Shown piece by piece: positions 1 to 6,534 of a stretch of DNA of 22,985 nt; within the stretch, counting starts at the first letter, position 1, and each line of letters begins with the position of its first letter. Origin of the DNA: Bradyrhizobium sp. (GTDB lineage Bacteria; Pseudomonadota; Alphaproteobacteria; Rhizobiales; Xanthobacteraceae). The translations under genes and the position numbers were made by a program. The stretch covers positions 1 through 22,985 of the forward strand of contig JAQGKC010000379.1 in the NCBI GenBank assembly GCA_028290305.1, written 5' to 3'. Under the pieces are notes generated by a model. That model ran no database searches. It saw only the letters and a program-made list of their open reading frames with translations, and was not told the DNA's origin.

Positions 1-491
1 GGGCCTCCCGCCATGAACCGCGGCAGGTAAGGCTGGCGCGCGATCAGTTCCGCCGGCGGATGCCAATCCGGCCAGTCCGCCTTGCGGCTGATGGTTTGTA
101 CGCCGGACCAGGTGAAGCCCTCGCGGCCGACGCCGACGCCGTAACGAATGGCGCGGCCCTGGCCCAGGACGTAATAGAGCGCGGTGTTGCCGGTATCGAT
201 GATCACGGTGCCGGGAGCTTCGCGGGTGTCGAAGGCGACAATGGCGCGCCGCAGCCGTTCGGGGACGATGCTTGCGCTTCCACCGCCTTCATCCGTCAGC
301 GCGGGCTCGGTCGGCGCCAGCGTCATATTGTCTGACGGAAACGAATTTTGCGGCGCGGATGCGTAACCGAGAACTTGCGCGCTCGCCTCGCTTGGGAGGA
401 TTGCGGGTGCAAGCAACAATGCCGCGGAAATGACCAGCGCGTTGGTCGCGCGCCGTGATTGCCTGCGAACGCCTGCGAATTTCTGTGCCAT
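1..491 (-). CDS. L,D-transpeptidase (YkuD family), N-terminal part, cut by window edge
   Basis: Family role: periplasmic enzyme that makes 3-3 peptidoglycan crosslinks or attaches proteins to peptidoglycan. About 163 codons are visible, with the C-terminus beyond position 1. The N-terminus looks like a signal peptide (basic MAQKFAGVRRQSRR, then a hydrophobic Ala/Leu stretch to about residue 36). After a low-complexity linker comes the start of a YkuD domain: IIDTGNTALYYVLGQG, then YGVGVGREGFTWSG and WPDWHPPAELI, and PRFMAGG at the edge. The catalytic His/Cys motif would lie outside the window, so activity cannot be judged. I chose the ATG at 491 because GGGG/AGG lies just upstream. In-frame ATGs at 503, 521 and 524 are alternatives. 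An exact EcfG-type promoter lies at 543-567, pointing to stress induction. The gene is divergent from the AI-2E-type gene. Confidence 0.85.
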   Translation of the reverse strand, partial: MAQKFAGVRRQSRRATNALVISAALLLAPAILPSEASAQVLGYASAPQNSFPSDNMTLAPTEPALTDEGGGSASIVPERLRRAIVAFDTREAPGTVIIDTGNTALYYVLGQGRAIRYGVGVGREGFTWSGVQTISRKADWPDWHPPAELIARQPYLPRFMAGG

Positions 492-542
492 CACCTGCCC
501 CATTCGATGCTCAATGCGCATCATGTGATGCTCTGCACAACG

Positions 543-567
543 AACGCGATCGAGGCTTCGCGGTTCC
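543..567 (-). promoter_or_regulatory. EcfG-type (general stress) promoter of the L,D-transpeptidase gene
   Basis: On the minus strand GGAAC (567-563) is followed by exactly 16 nt and CGTT (546-543), an exact match to the alphaproteobacterial EcfG consensus GGAAC-N16/17-CGTT. The predicted start of transcription near 536 gives a leader of about 10-45 nt depending on which ATG is used. The match is seen directly; activity is inferred. Confidence 0.65.
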
Positions 568-719
568 GTCCGATTCGGCGCAAACCGATGCTGTCAAGCA
601 CGCCATCCTTCACGATCCTGCGATGGAACTTTTGCGATGAGCGCGAATTGTGGTGCAGCCGGATCGCAATGCGACCTCGGGATCATGCCATATGCGCCGA
701 AGCGCAGGGGGAGAGCCAA

Positions 720-1838
720 TTGCGTGTCCTTCCCGGTGAACGCATGCCTTCTACAGAACCGGTCGGAACGCCGCTGCCCGACAGCAAAAGCGAACTACCG
801 CCGGTCATTCGCCGCGCGGAGGTGGTTGCTTTTGCCCTGGTCGCACTTTTAATCATCTCTGTTGTCGCGGTTCTGTATGCCGCGAAAGCGTTCTTTCTTC
901 CGGTTGTGACCGCCTTCGTGGTCGGCACCATGCTGTCGCCGGCCGCAGGCTTTCTTGAGCGGCACCGGATTCCCCGCTCGGTGTCGGCGGTTCTGATCGT
1001 GACCGCAGTTGCTGCCGGCGTTGCATTCATGGTCGGCTTGATCTCTTCCCCGCTGATGGAATGGAGCACGCGACTGCCGGAACTCGGCTCGCTGCTGAAG
1101 GAAAAGTTGCATGTGTTCGATCGGCCGCTCGCGCTGTGGCAGGAACTCCAGAGCATGCTTGGCGGGTCCGACGCGGCCTCGGCCGCGCCATTCCAGATGC
1201 CGAAATTCGACTGGATCGAGCCGGCCGTCGGATTTTTGTCGCCTACCTTCACCGAGTTTCTGCTGTTCTTTGCAACGCTGGTGTTGTTCATCGCGAGCTG
1301 GAAAGATCTGCGGCGTGCGCTGATCATGACGTTCGCGGATCATGCTGCCCGGTTGCGAACGCTACGAATTCTGAACGAAATCGAGGGGCATCTTGGTGGC
1401 TATCTGCTCACCGTGACGATGATCAATCTCGGCGTCGGCGCTGCGACCGGCATCATCTGCGCGGTCACGGGCATGCCCAATCCGGCCGGGCTCGGCGCGC
1501 TGGCCGCGACCTTGAACTTCTTTCCGATCATCGGCCCGGTCGCGATGTTTGTGATCCTGATGGTGGTCGGCGTGATCGCGTTCTCTACCCTGGGCGCGGG
1601 ACTGATCGCCCCGCTCGCGTTTGTCGGGCTGACTTTCCTTGAGGGTCATTTTGTCACACCGACCATTATCGGCCGTCGGCTCGAACTCAACGCACTCGCG
1701 GTGTTCATCGCGCTGGCGTTCTGGACCTGGCTGTGGGGGCCGATGGGCGGCTTCTTGTCGTCGCCACTTTTGATTGTAGCGCTCATTCTCAAAGAACATC
1801 TGCTGCCGGTGGATTCGCCGCAGCTACCAGCGGACTAA
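720..1838 (+). CDS. AI-2E transporter family (PerM/YdiK-type) membrane protein
   Basis: Polytopic inner-membrane protein of the AI-2E exporter/PerM family; substrates of most members are unknown, so the name is a family label only. Two N-terminal hydrophobic segments (VVAFALVALLIISVVAVLYA, then FFLPVVTAFVVG) and a third near VSAVLIVTAVAAGVAFMVGL precede a soluble loop containing LPELGSLLKEKLHVF. Several C-terminal segments follow, including the family-typical NFFPIIGPVAMFVILM and EGHFVTPTIIGRRLELN. Length (about 370 aa) is normal. The start is uncertain: TTG at 720 has GGAG six bases upstream (710-713), while ATG at 744 has a weaker site. The open frame reaches back to 459, but that part overlaps the divergent promoter region and looks non-coding. 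It appears monocistronic. Confidence 0.85.
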   Translation: MRVLPGERMPSTEPVGTPLPDSKSELPPVIRRAEVVAFALVALLIISVVAVLYAAKAFFLPVVTAFVVGTMLSPAAGFLERHRIPRSVSAVLIVTAVAAGVAFMVGLISSPLMEWSTRLPELGSLLKEKLHVFDRPLALWQELQSMLGGSDAASAAPFQMPKFDWIEPAVGFLSPTFTEFLLFFATLVLFIASWKDLRRALIMTFADHAARLRTLRILNEIEGHLGGYLLTVTMINLGVGAATGIICAVTGMPNPAGLGALAATLNFFPIIGPVAMFVILMVVGVIAFSTLGAGLIAPLAFVGLTFLEGHFVTPTIIGRRLELNALAVFIALAFWTWLWGPMGGFLSSPLLIVALILKEHLLPVDSPQLPAD

Positions 1839-1867
1839 TCCGGTTTCGGCACCAGGTTTCATCTCGG

Positions 1868-1892
1868 GGAACTTCGGAGAATTCGGCGCGTT
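1868..1892 (+). promoter_or_regulatory. EcfG-type (general stress) promoter of the DUF883 gene
   Basis: GGAAC at 1868-1872, 16 nt, then CGTT at 1889-1892: an exact consensus match. Transcription would start near 1899, about 30 nt before the ATG at 1929 and just upstream of its ribosome-binding site (GGGAG, 1918-1922). Confidence 0.7.
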
Positions 1893-1928
1893 TGTGCCGT
1901 ACGTAACTCCAGTATCTGGGAGCTTTTG

Positions 1929-2300
1929 ATGTCGAGTACGGATGGCGAAATCGGAATGAGAAATCTGACGGATAAAGCGACCTATGAACGTCTCGAAAAG
2001 GATGTAGCAGCCGTGAAAAACGATATCTCAGCCCTGACCGAACAGATCACCGACGCGCTCAACACATTTGCCGGCACCGCTGGAAAACAGGCACGCCGCG
2101 GCTACAAGCAGGCCCGCGCCAACGTCGATTCAGCTGTCGATGATATGTCGGAGCGCGGCAGCGCCATGATGGACGCCGCCCAGGATGCGGCCTCTTCGAT
2201 CGAAGAGACGCTGGAAGACGTCATCGCGCAGCGCCCGCTGGCAACCGTGGGTCTGGCGCTTGGTCTGGGCTTTCTGATCGGCGTGACGTGGCGTCGGTAA
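1929..2300 (+). CDS. DUF883 (ElaB/YqjD-like) membrane-tail protein
   Basis: Small protein (123 aa) with the ElaB/YqjD/DUF883 layout. An acidic/basic helical N-terminal part (ERLEKDVAAVKNDISALTEQ, likely coiled coil) is followed by Ala-rich amphipathic repeats (SAVDDMSERGSAMMDAAQDA). A C-terminal membrane anchor starts at RPLATVGLALGLGFLIGV and ends in WRR. In enterobacteria such proteins tail-anchor in the inner membrane, associate with ribosomes and rise in stationary phase; that role is borrowed, not shown here. The start is ATG 1929 with GGGAG six bases upstream. An exact EcfG promoter precedes it, which fits a stress-induced protein. The holin-like gene follows after 126 nt. Confidence 0.88.
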   Translation: MSSTDGEIGMRNLTDKATYERLEKDVAAVKNDISALTEQITDALNTFAGTAGKQARRGYKQARANVDSAVDDMSERGSAMMDAAQDAASSIEETLEDVIAQRPLATVGLALGLGFLIGVTWRR

Positions 2301-2370
2301 GGATTCGGCGCCGGTAAGGCCGCTCGCATCGATGGTCGTTTCGATCCTATCAATTCCTTGAGTTGAACGG

Positions 2371-2386
2371 CGGCGCACATGCGCCG
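2371..2386. other. Small GC hairpin between DUF883 and holin-like genes
   Basis: CGGCGC (2371-2376), loop ACAT, GCGCCG (2381-2386): a perfect 6-bp stem. No T-tract follows, so it is not a standard terminator. It could reduce readthrough or stabilise an mRNA end between the two genes. Confidence 0.3.
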
Positions 2387-2426
2387 TCAGTCGTTTGACA
2401 GCATTATTTTGAATCGAGGCTTTCAG

Positions 2427-2867
2427 ATGTTTCAGCGCATGATCGACGATTTCAAGGACTCTACCGGAACGGCGATGCGGCTGACATCTCTGGCGGCAGC
2501 GGCGGCCCTGGCCTTGTTCATCACGACATCATTTCTTTGCGCGGCCGCCTTCGTCTTGGTGCTTCAAAAATACGGCTTGGTCGAAGCCTGCCTGACTGGC
2601 GCCGGCATTTTCTTCGTGGTCACGCTGATCGCAGCCGGCTGCTACATGGTGCGCAAGAATCAGGTCAAGGCCCGAGCCAGGGAAACCGCCAGGTCAGCGG
2701 TGCAAACTGCGCTCGCCGATCCCATGCTGGTTGCGGCCGGCATCCAGGTGATCCGCGCGATCGGCATCAAGAAGCTGATCCCGCTTCTGGCCGTGGGCGG
2801 ATTGGCGTTGGGCATGCTGGCAAGCCGCAACGCTTCAAGCGACGACACGCCGGAGACGGAGACGTGA
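2427..2867 (+). CDS. Holin-superfamily-like small membrane protein (possible PF07332-type)
   Basis: A 146-aa protein with two adjacent transmembrane segments (about residues 20-46 and 53-75), a basic Ala-rich helix (KNQVKARARETARSAVQTAL) and a third hydrophobic stretch near 115-133, then an acidic tail. This resembles the 'phage holin family' proteins that sit beside DUF883 genes in many proteobacteria. No phage context exists here, so a lysis role is unlikely and the function is unknown. Start chosen at ATG 2427 because GAGG lies seven bases upstream (2416-2419); the longer frame from 2379 has no comparable site. It converges on the minus-strand gene with only 11 nt between stop codons, so the 3' ends of the transcripts probably overlap. 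Confidence 0.75.
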   Translation: MFQRMIDDFKDSTGTAMRLTSLAAAAALALFITTSFLCAAAFVLVLQKYGLVEACLTGAGIFFVVTLIAAGCYMVRKNQVKARARETARSAVQTALADPMLVAAGIQVIRAIGIKKLIPLLAVGGLALGMLASRNASSDDTPETET

Positions 2868-2878
2868 TCTTCAAAAGC

Positions 2879-3283
2879 TTAGGTAACGCAGCGGCCGGGC
2901 TGAAACTGCTTGGCGACTTCGGTCAAGACGCTGACAACGGGCTCGCATGCCACCGCCACCTTGCCACCTGACTTTATCAGGGAGGGAGCGGAAGAACTGT
3001 TGCGGGCTTCGCCGGCGACCGGGACGCGGACCAGGACAGAGGTGTCGGAAAGGCTGTCCAGCCGAAGCGAAATCGTCTGCGTCTGTGCCGCCGATGCTGC
3101 CATCCTGGCCGCGCGATCGGCCTTTGCTTCGCGATTGATGTTGGCCTCAGCCGATACCACGGGAGTCTGCGGGACCTCAGCAAGATCGCGCCCGGACGCC
3201 AACTGGACCGCGCCGAACGTCAGCGTTACCCCGATTGCACCGAAAATTCCCCTGGATAGAGCTTCGCTGGATATCCGCGACAT
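2879..3283 (-). CDS. Conserved hypothetical exported or membrane-anchored protein
   Basis: A 134-aa protein I cannot assign to a function. A hydrophobic N-terminal segment (residues 11-30, GIFGAIGVTLTFGAVQLASG) could be a signal peptide or anchor. The middle is Ala/Arg-rich and helical. The C-terminal end (VACEPVVSVLTEVAKQFQPG, then RCVT) looks like a folded conserved motif with two Cys (C113, C132) that could form a disulfide in the periplasm. ATG 3283 is preferred because the hydrophobic segment follows directly; ATG 3304 is in frame and adds seven residues. It is transcribed away from the predicted small RNA. Confidence 0.65.
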   Translation of the reverse strand: MSRISSEALSRGIFGAIGVTLTFGAVQLASGRDLAEVPQTPVVSAEANINREAKADRAARMAASAAQTQTISLRLDSLSDTSVLVRVPVAGEARNSSSAPSLIKSGGKVAVACEPVVSVLTEVAKQFQPGRCVT

Positions 3284-3401
3284 GTTGTGCCCGCCATTAC
3301 CCATCGCCCCATGGCGATCAGCAACACAACGCGACGCGGGGGATGGGGTTCTGTCGGTCCACCATCACTTAACCGTGTGCAAAAAAATAATATCCGACGC
3401 G

Positions 3402-3427
3402 GGAACGATTCCGGGGGCCTGTGCGTC
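3402..3427 (+). promoter_or_regulatory. EcfG-like promoter of the predicted small RNA
   Basis: GGAAC at 3402-3406, 17 nt, then CGTC at 3424-3427: one mismatch (last T to C) from GGAAC-N16/17-CGTT. The predicted start near 3434 lies immediately before the first hairpin of the putative RNA. A weaker housekeeping-type alternative is CTTAAC (3368-3373), 17 nt, TATCCG (3391-3396), which would start near 3403. Confidence 0.4.
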
Positions 3428-3433
3428 ATCTCG

Positions 3434-3518
3434 GCAGCCGGTCTTCCCCCCTGCCCCATTGACCGGCGATGTGGGGCGCGGCTGTGGTGATGCCAGCCGC
3501 GCCCTGCTTTTTATTTTA
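3434..3518 (+). ncRNA. Predicted small RNA: C-rich-loop hairpin plus strong terminator
   Basis: In a 376-nt gap without a protein gene, two structured elements lie on the plus strand. Hairpin 1: GCCGGTC (3437-3443) pairs perfectly with GACCGGC (3461-3467), with a 17-nt loop rich in C (UUCCCCCCUGCCCC). Hairpin 2: an 11-bp perfect GC stem (3474-3484 with 3494-3504) followed by a T-rich tract, a textbook Rho-independent terminator. No plus-strand gene lies just upstream for it to serve. A C-rich loop followed by a terminator stem is the plan of alphaproteobacterial riboregulators that bind Shine-Dalgarno-like G-rich sites, such as the stress-controlled GsrN of Caulobacter. That resemblance is by layout only. 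It could instead be an attenuator for tupBA. Confidence 0.5.
3474..3518 (+). terminator. Rho-independent terminator in the gap upstream of tupB
   Basis: GGGCGCGGCTG (3474-3484), 9-nt loop, CAGCCGCGCCC (3494-3504), then a T-rich run to 3518. The T-run lies only on the plus-strand side, so it acts on plus-strand transcripts. It is 142 nt upstream of the tupB start. Confidence 0.8.
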
Positions 3519-3659
3519 TCTGTTTGATTTCGCTTACGCTTTTTCAGCAATTCCTGCCGAGTCCTTGCTTTCAAGGGCCTTGAACACACACCCCAAGATT
3601 GACGCGCGGTTTGCCCGAGTGCAGCAACAGCAACTGCACCCACATGGTGGCTACCAGAA

Positions 3660-4322
3660 TTGCGTGATTTTCTTGAGATCGTCGGTCTTTCGATCAGCGT
3701 CAGCCTGGCGGCGACGGCCGTCGCGGCGGCTATCAGCTTGCCTATCGGGGCCTCGCTCGCCATTTTTCCTTTTCGCGGGCGGCGGTTGATTATCGTTCTG
3801 ATCAATGCGCTTTTCGGTCTGCCGCCGGTTGTTGTCGGATTGATTTTATACCTTGCGCTTTCTCGCTCCGGGCCGCTTGGTTTCCTTGAACTGCTCTTTA
3901 CGCCCGCCGCTATGGTGATCGCACAAACGATACTGGCGATTCCCATCGTCACTGCGCTGGTCCATCGCGCCAGCGAACGGGCGTGGGCACGTTATGGCGA
4001 CGAGCTGATTTGCGACGGGGCATCACAGGTGCAGGCTATTCCACAAATTCTTTCGATCATCCGCGCGGATCTCTTAACGGCGGTGCTGGCGGGCTTCGGT
4101 CGCACCGTGTCGGAAGTCGGCGCGGTGATTCTTGTCGGCGGCAACATTCGCGGCCTGACCAGAACCATGACGACGGCCATCGCGCTCCAGACAAGTCAAG
4201 GCGACCTGCCGTTAGCGCTGGCCCTTGGAGCCGTGTTAGTCGGGATCAGCATTTCAATCAGTGCGACGGTCTTCGCATTGGCGGGACCGGCGAGAACAGC
4301 CGGGAGTGACGAAGTACGATGA
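3660..4322 (+). CDS. tupB: Tungstate-type ABC transporter permease
   Basis: Integral-membrane permease (220 aa) of a TupABC-type tungstate importer. Its hydrophobic segments match the TupB pattern: NALFGLPPVVVGLILYLALS, SGPLGFLELLFTPAAMVIAQ and the cytoplasmic coupling region ending AGFGRTVSEVGAVILVGGNI, then RGLTRTMTTAIALQTSQGD. The EVGA...GGNIRG signature is characteristic of TupB and related permeases. The only plausible start is TTG 3660, because the frame is closed at 3600-3602 and has no ATG or GTG before it; GGTGG lies nine bases upstream. The N-terminus is therefore somewhat shorter than usual for TupB. It overlaps tupA by 4 nt (ATGA), so the two are co-translated. No ATPase gene is adjacent. 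Confidence 0.88.
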   Translation: MRDFLEIVGLSISVSLAATAVAAAISLPIGASLAIFPFRGRRLIIVLINALFGLPPVVVGLILYLALSRSGPLGFLELLFTPAAMVIAQTILAIPIVTALVHRASERAWARYGDELICDGASQVQAIPQILSIIRADLLTAVLAGFGRTVSEVGAVILVGGNIRGLTRTMTTAIALQTSQGDLPLALALGAVLVGISISISATVFALAGPARTAGSDEVR

Positions 4323-5140
4323 CAGTCCGATCCATATTGGCGCTGGTTGCGGCCATCGTCACAATCGATTCCTGTTCGGCGGCCGAGCAATCCATTATTC
4401 TGGCTTCGACGACTTCGGTCGAAAGCTCGGGGCTGTTGACTAACATTCTTCCGCAATTCACCGCGAAGACCGGCATCGCCGTCGACGTCGTCGCGCAAGG
4501 CACGGGCAAAGCGCTTGATACCGCGCGCCGTGGCGATGCCGATTTATTGCTGGTTCACGATCCGGAAGCCGAGCAGCAGTTCATGGGTGAAGGCCACGGC
4601 GCTACACGCCGGCAAATCGCCTGGAATGATTTTATCATCGTCGGACCATCCACCGATCCGGCCCATGTTCGCGGCGGCAGCGACAGCGTCGCGGCCCTGA
4701 AGTCGATTGCGTCAGCACAAGCGCCCTTCGTATCGCGCGGCGACAAGAGCGGCACGAATGCAGCGGAGCTACGGCTTTGGAAAGCCGCCGGACAAATGCC
4801 CGATGCGCTCAGGGAAAAGTGGTATCGCGACATAGGCGGCGGAATGGGCCAGGCGCTTAATGCTGCGAGCGCGATGGACGCTTACACGCTTTCCGACCGC
4901 GGCACGTGGCTGAGCTTCAACAACAAAGGCTCGCTGGTGATCGCCATTGAGGGCGACCCACGCCTGATCAACCGATACGACGTTATCGAATTGAGCCCGC
5001 AAAAACACGCGGACGCAAAACTCGCCATCGCGAAGGTTTTTGCGGATTGGCTGGTCTCGTCTGAGGGGCAGCAAGCAATTGGCGCGTATCAAATGAACGG
5101 ACAAAAATTATTTAATCCGTCAGCCGCCTCTCCAAAGTGA
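4319..5140 (+). CDS. tupA: Tungstate-type ABC transporter periplasmic binding protein
   Basis: Periplasmic solute-binding protein (273 aa). A signal peptide covers about residues 1-22, ending SCSAA before EQS; the Cys is preceded by DS, so a lipoprotein site is unlikely. The mature protein starts with the TupA hallmark ASTTSVESSGLL (29-40) and carries RGDADLLLVHD (71-81), a binding-site region common to the family, and SRGDKSGTNAAE (139-150). In studied TupA proteins the TTS and Arg regions coordinate the oxyanion. Specificity for tungstate over molybdate is inferred from the family. The start codon overlaps the tupB stop. Tungstate would feed tungsten or molybdenum cofactor enzymes, but none is encoded nearby. 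Confidence 0.9.
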   Translation: MTVRSILALVAAIVTIDSCSAAEQSIILASTTSVESSGLLTNILPQFTAKTGIAVDVVAQGTGKALDTARRGDADLLLVHDPEAEQQFMGEGHGATRRQIAWNDFIIVGPSTDPAHVRGGSDSVAALKSIASAQAPFVSRGDKSGTNAAELRLWKAAGQMPDALREKWYRDIGGGMGQALNAASAMDAYTLSDRGTWLSFNNKGSLVIAIEGDPRLINRYDVIELSPQKHADAKLAIAKVFADWLVSSEGQQAIGAYQMNGQKLFNPSAASPK

Positions 5141-5200
5141 CTATTCCCAGTTTCGGCCATGCCATTATTTTGAAGGCAGCCGAACCGACGGCTCAGCAAC

Positions 5201-5221
5201 CCTGACCTCGATTCGGTCAGG
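5201..5221. terminator. Possible terminator hairpin between tupA and phyR
   Basis: CCTGACC (5201-5207), 7-nt loop, GGTCAGG (5215-5221): a perfect 7-bp stem between two convergent genes. Neither side has a T-tract, so it may be a weak bidirectional or Rho-assisted end. Confidence 0.35.
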
Positions 5222-5291
5222 CTCGGCGTGTGAGTCATGGTGCGTTGAGTCGCCTCAGCGCGCCGAACCGTTCAATGCAACCGCGTCCAGC

Positions 5292-6098
5292 TCAGGAAGC
5301 CGCCGCGCGGGGTGCGCGGTTGCGTGAATTGCGCTGGAAGAACAACGCCTGACTGGCGACAGCGGACACCATCGCGGGCTGGAACGGCTTCGAGATCAGG
5401 AACGCCGGTTCGGGGCGTTCGCCAGTCAGGAAGCGTTCGGGATAGGCGGTGATGAAGACCACCGGCACCTCGAAGACTTTCAACAGCTCGTTGACGGCGT
5501 CGAGACCGGAACTGCCATCGGCAAGCTGGATGTCCGCCAGGATCAAGCCCGGCTTCTTGTTTTTGGCGAGCGCCACGGCATCCGAATGGGTGCGGGCGAC
5601 GCCGATCACGTTGTGACCGAGATTCCTCACCAGGCTCTCGAGATCCATCGCGATGAAGGTCTCGTCCTCGATGATCAGCACGTCAGTCGCGATCTCCGCC
5701 GCCATTTCCCGACCCGCGGTATCGGCGAGCTTGCGGGTCTCGGCCACATCGGTGCCGAGAATGAACGCCACTTCCTCTTCCGAAAAGCCTTCCAGCGACA
5801 GCAGCAGGAAAGCCTGCCGCGGCAACGGGGTGATATTCGAAAGCCGTCGCTCCGAAGGCATCGGCAGGGTCGTCACGTCGGAATCTTCGTTGAGCGAGAC
5901 CGAATTCCAGATTTGGGTAAACAGCCGGAAAAGCCCGGCGCGGGGACCGTGTTGCTCATCGAGCAAAGATGGATCCTGCAACAGGGCTTCGAGCATGGCG
6001 CCGACATATGCGTCGCCCGACGCCTGGTTTCCCGTCAGCGCACGAGCATAGCGCCGCAGCAACGGTAAATGTTCAGCAACGAGCTGTGATCGGGACAT
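5292..6098 (-). CDS. phyR: General stress response regulator PhyR (sigma-like/receiver)
   Basis: Anti-anti-sigma factor of the alphaproteobacterial general stress response. When phosphorylated, its N-terminal EcfG-like domain binds NepR and frees EcfG. The 268-aa length is normal. Residues 1-135 form the sigma-like domain (sigma2-like helices from SQLVAEHLPLLRRYARAL; sigma4-like LPRQAFLLLSLEGFSEEEVA). Residues 138-255 form the receiver, with acidic E144/D145, phospho-acceptor D189 (ILADIQL), T217 and K237 (ISKPF), so all key receiver residues are present. ATG 6098 is chosen because GGAG lies five bases upstream and it gives the family length; the frame runs on to 6233 without support. It is divergent from nepR-ecfG with back-to-back stress promoters. 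The kinase that phosphorylates it is not clearly in the window. Confidence 0.95.
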   Translation of the reverse strand: MSRSQLVAEHLPLLRRYARALTGNQASGDAYVGAMLEALLQDPSLLDEQHGPRAGLFRLFTQIWNSVSLNEDSDVTTLPMPSERRLSNITPLPRQAFLLLSLEGFSEEEVAFILGTDVAETRKLADTAGREMAAEIATDVLIIEDETFIAMDLESLVRNLGHNVIGVARTHSDAVALAKNKKPGLILADIQLADGSSGLDAVNELLKVFEVPVVFITAYPERFLTGERPEPAFLISKPFQPAMVSAVASQALFFQRNSRNRAPRAAAS

Positions 6099-6166
6099 CC
6101 CCACTCCATCATTCTCTTGGGTCGAAGTACCAAATGGGGTGACCCGGTTCCCCTGACGTGCCTGAC

Positions 6167-6191
6167 TACGCCCCAACACGATAAAAGTTCC
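6167..6191 (-). promoter_or_regulatory. EcfG-like promoter of phyR
   Basis: Minus strand: GGAAC (6191-6187), 16 nt, CGTA (6170-6167), one mismatch from consensus. Transcription would start near 6160, about 62 nt before the ATG. A second, poorer GGAAC on the same strand (6151-6147) is followed by GGTA after 15 nt. An EcfG promoter on phyR would give positive feedback, as known in relatives. Confidence 0.55.
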
Positions 6192-6199
6192 CTGCCTCC

Positions 6200-6224
6200 G
6201 GAACTTTCCAGCCAACTTTGCATT
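6200..6224 (+). promoter_or_regulatory. EcfG-like promoter of nepR-ecfG
   Basis: GGAAC (6200-6204), 16 nt, CATT (6221-6224), one mismatch from CGTT and also fitting the looser GGAAC-N18-TT form described in Sinorhizobium. Its -35 box is 8 nt from the phyR -35 box on the opposite strand. Confidence 0.5.
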
Positions 6225-6315
6225 AGCTCCCATACAGATGCTGCAAAGGCTTCAAAATCAAGGATAATTCTTGAAGTTTCAGGGACTTAACTCTCGGGGA
6301 AGCGTGGATCAGGTC

Positions 6316-6534
6316 ATGAAAGATGTAAAGTCCAAGAATGCCGCGCCAGGCAAGCAGGGCGGGCTCAACGCTGAGATTCAATCGAGAATCGGCCACCAGC
6401 TCCGCGCCATGTACGACGATGTCGTGCGGCAAGGGGTGCCGGACCGCTTCGCGGATTTGATCCGAAAACTTGATGCGTCCGAGGACAATCCCCAATTGGG
6501 AAACACGGGCGATAAAACTGACGGGAGGGACTAA
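6316..6534 (+). CDS. nepR: Anti-sigma factor NepR
   Basis: Small anti-sigma factor (72 aa) that holds EcfG inactive and is titrated by phosphorylated PhyR. The conserved NepR core is clear: GGLNAEIQSRIGHQLRAMYD, then DVVRQGVPDRFADLIRKLD (about residues 15-53), the two helices that clamp the sigma factor. A variable N-terminus and a polar disordered tail flank it. ATG 6316 is chosen because it gives the usual short N-terminus; GTG 6304, with GGGGA upstream, is a possible longer start. The TAA stop shares its last A with the ecfG ATG (TAATG), so translation is coupled and anti-sigma and sigma factor are likely made in a fixed ratio. Confidence 0.93.
   Translation: MKDVKSKNAAPGKQGGLNAEIQSRIGHQLRAMYDDVVRQGVPDRFADLIRKLDASEDNPQLGNTGDKTDGRD

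Noticed and set aside
625..649. GGAAC...AATT upstream of the AI-2E-type gene as an EcfG promoter
   Set aside because: The spacing is right but the -10 element has two mismatches of four, so there is no support.
459..719. N-terminal extension of the AI-2E-type protein back to 459
   Set aside because: It would overlap the start and stress promoter of the divergent L,D-transpeptidase gene, and it carries no membrane or domain features.
2427..2867. Prophage lysis gene (holin)
   Set aside because: No endolysin, integrase or other phage gene is near, and the DUF883 neighbour is a common chromosomal partner. The holin label is only a fold-level similarity.
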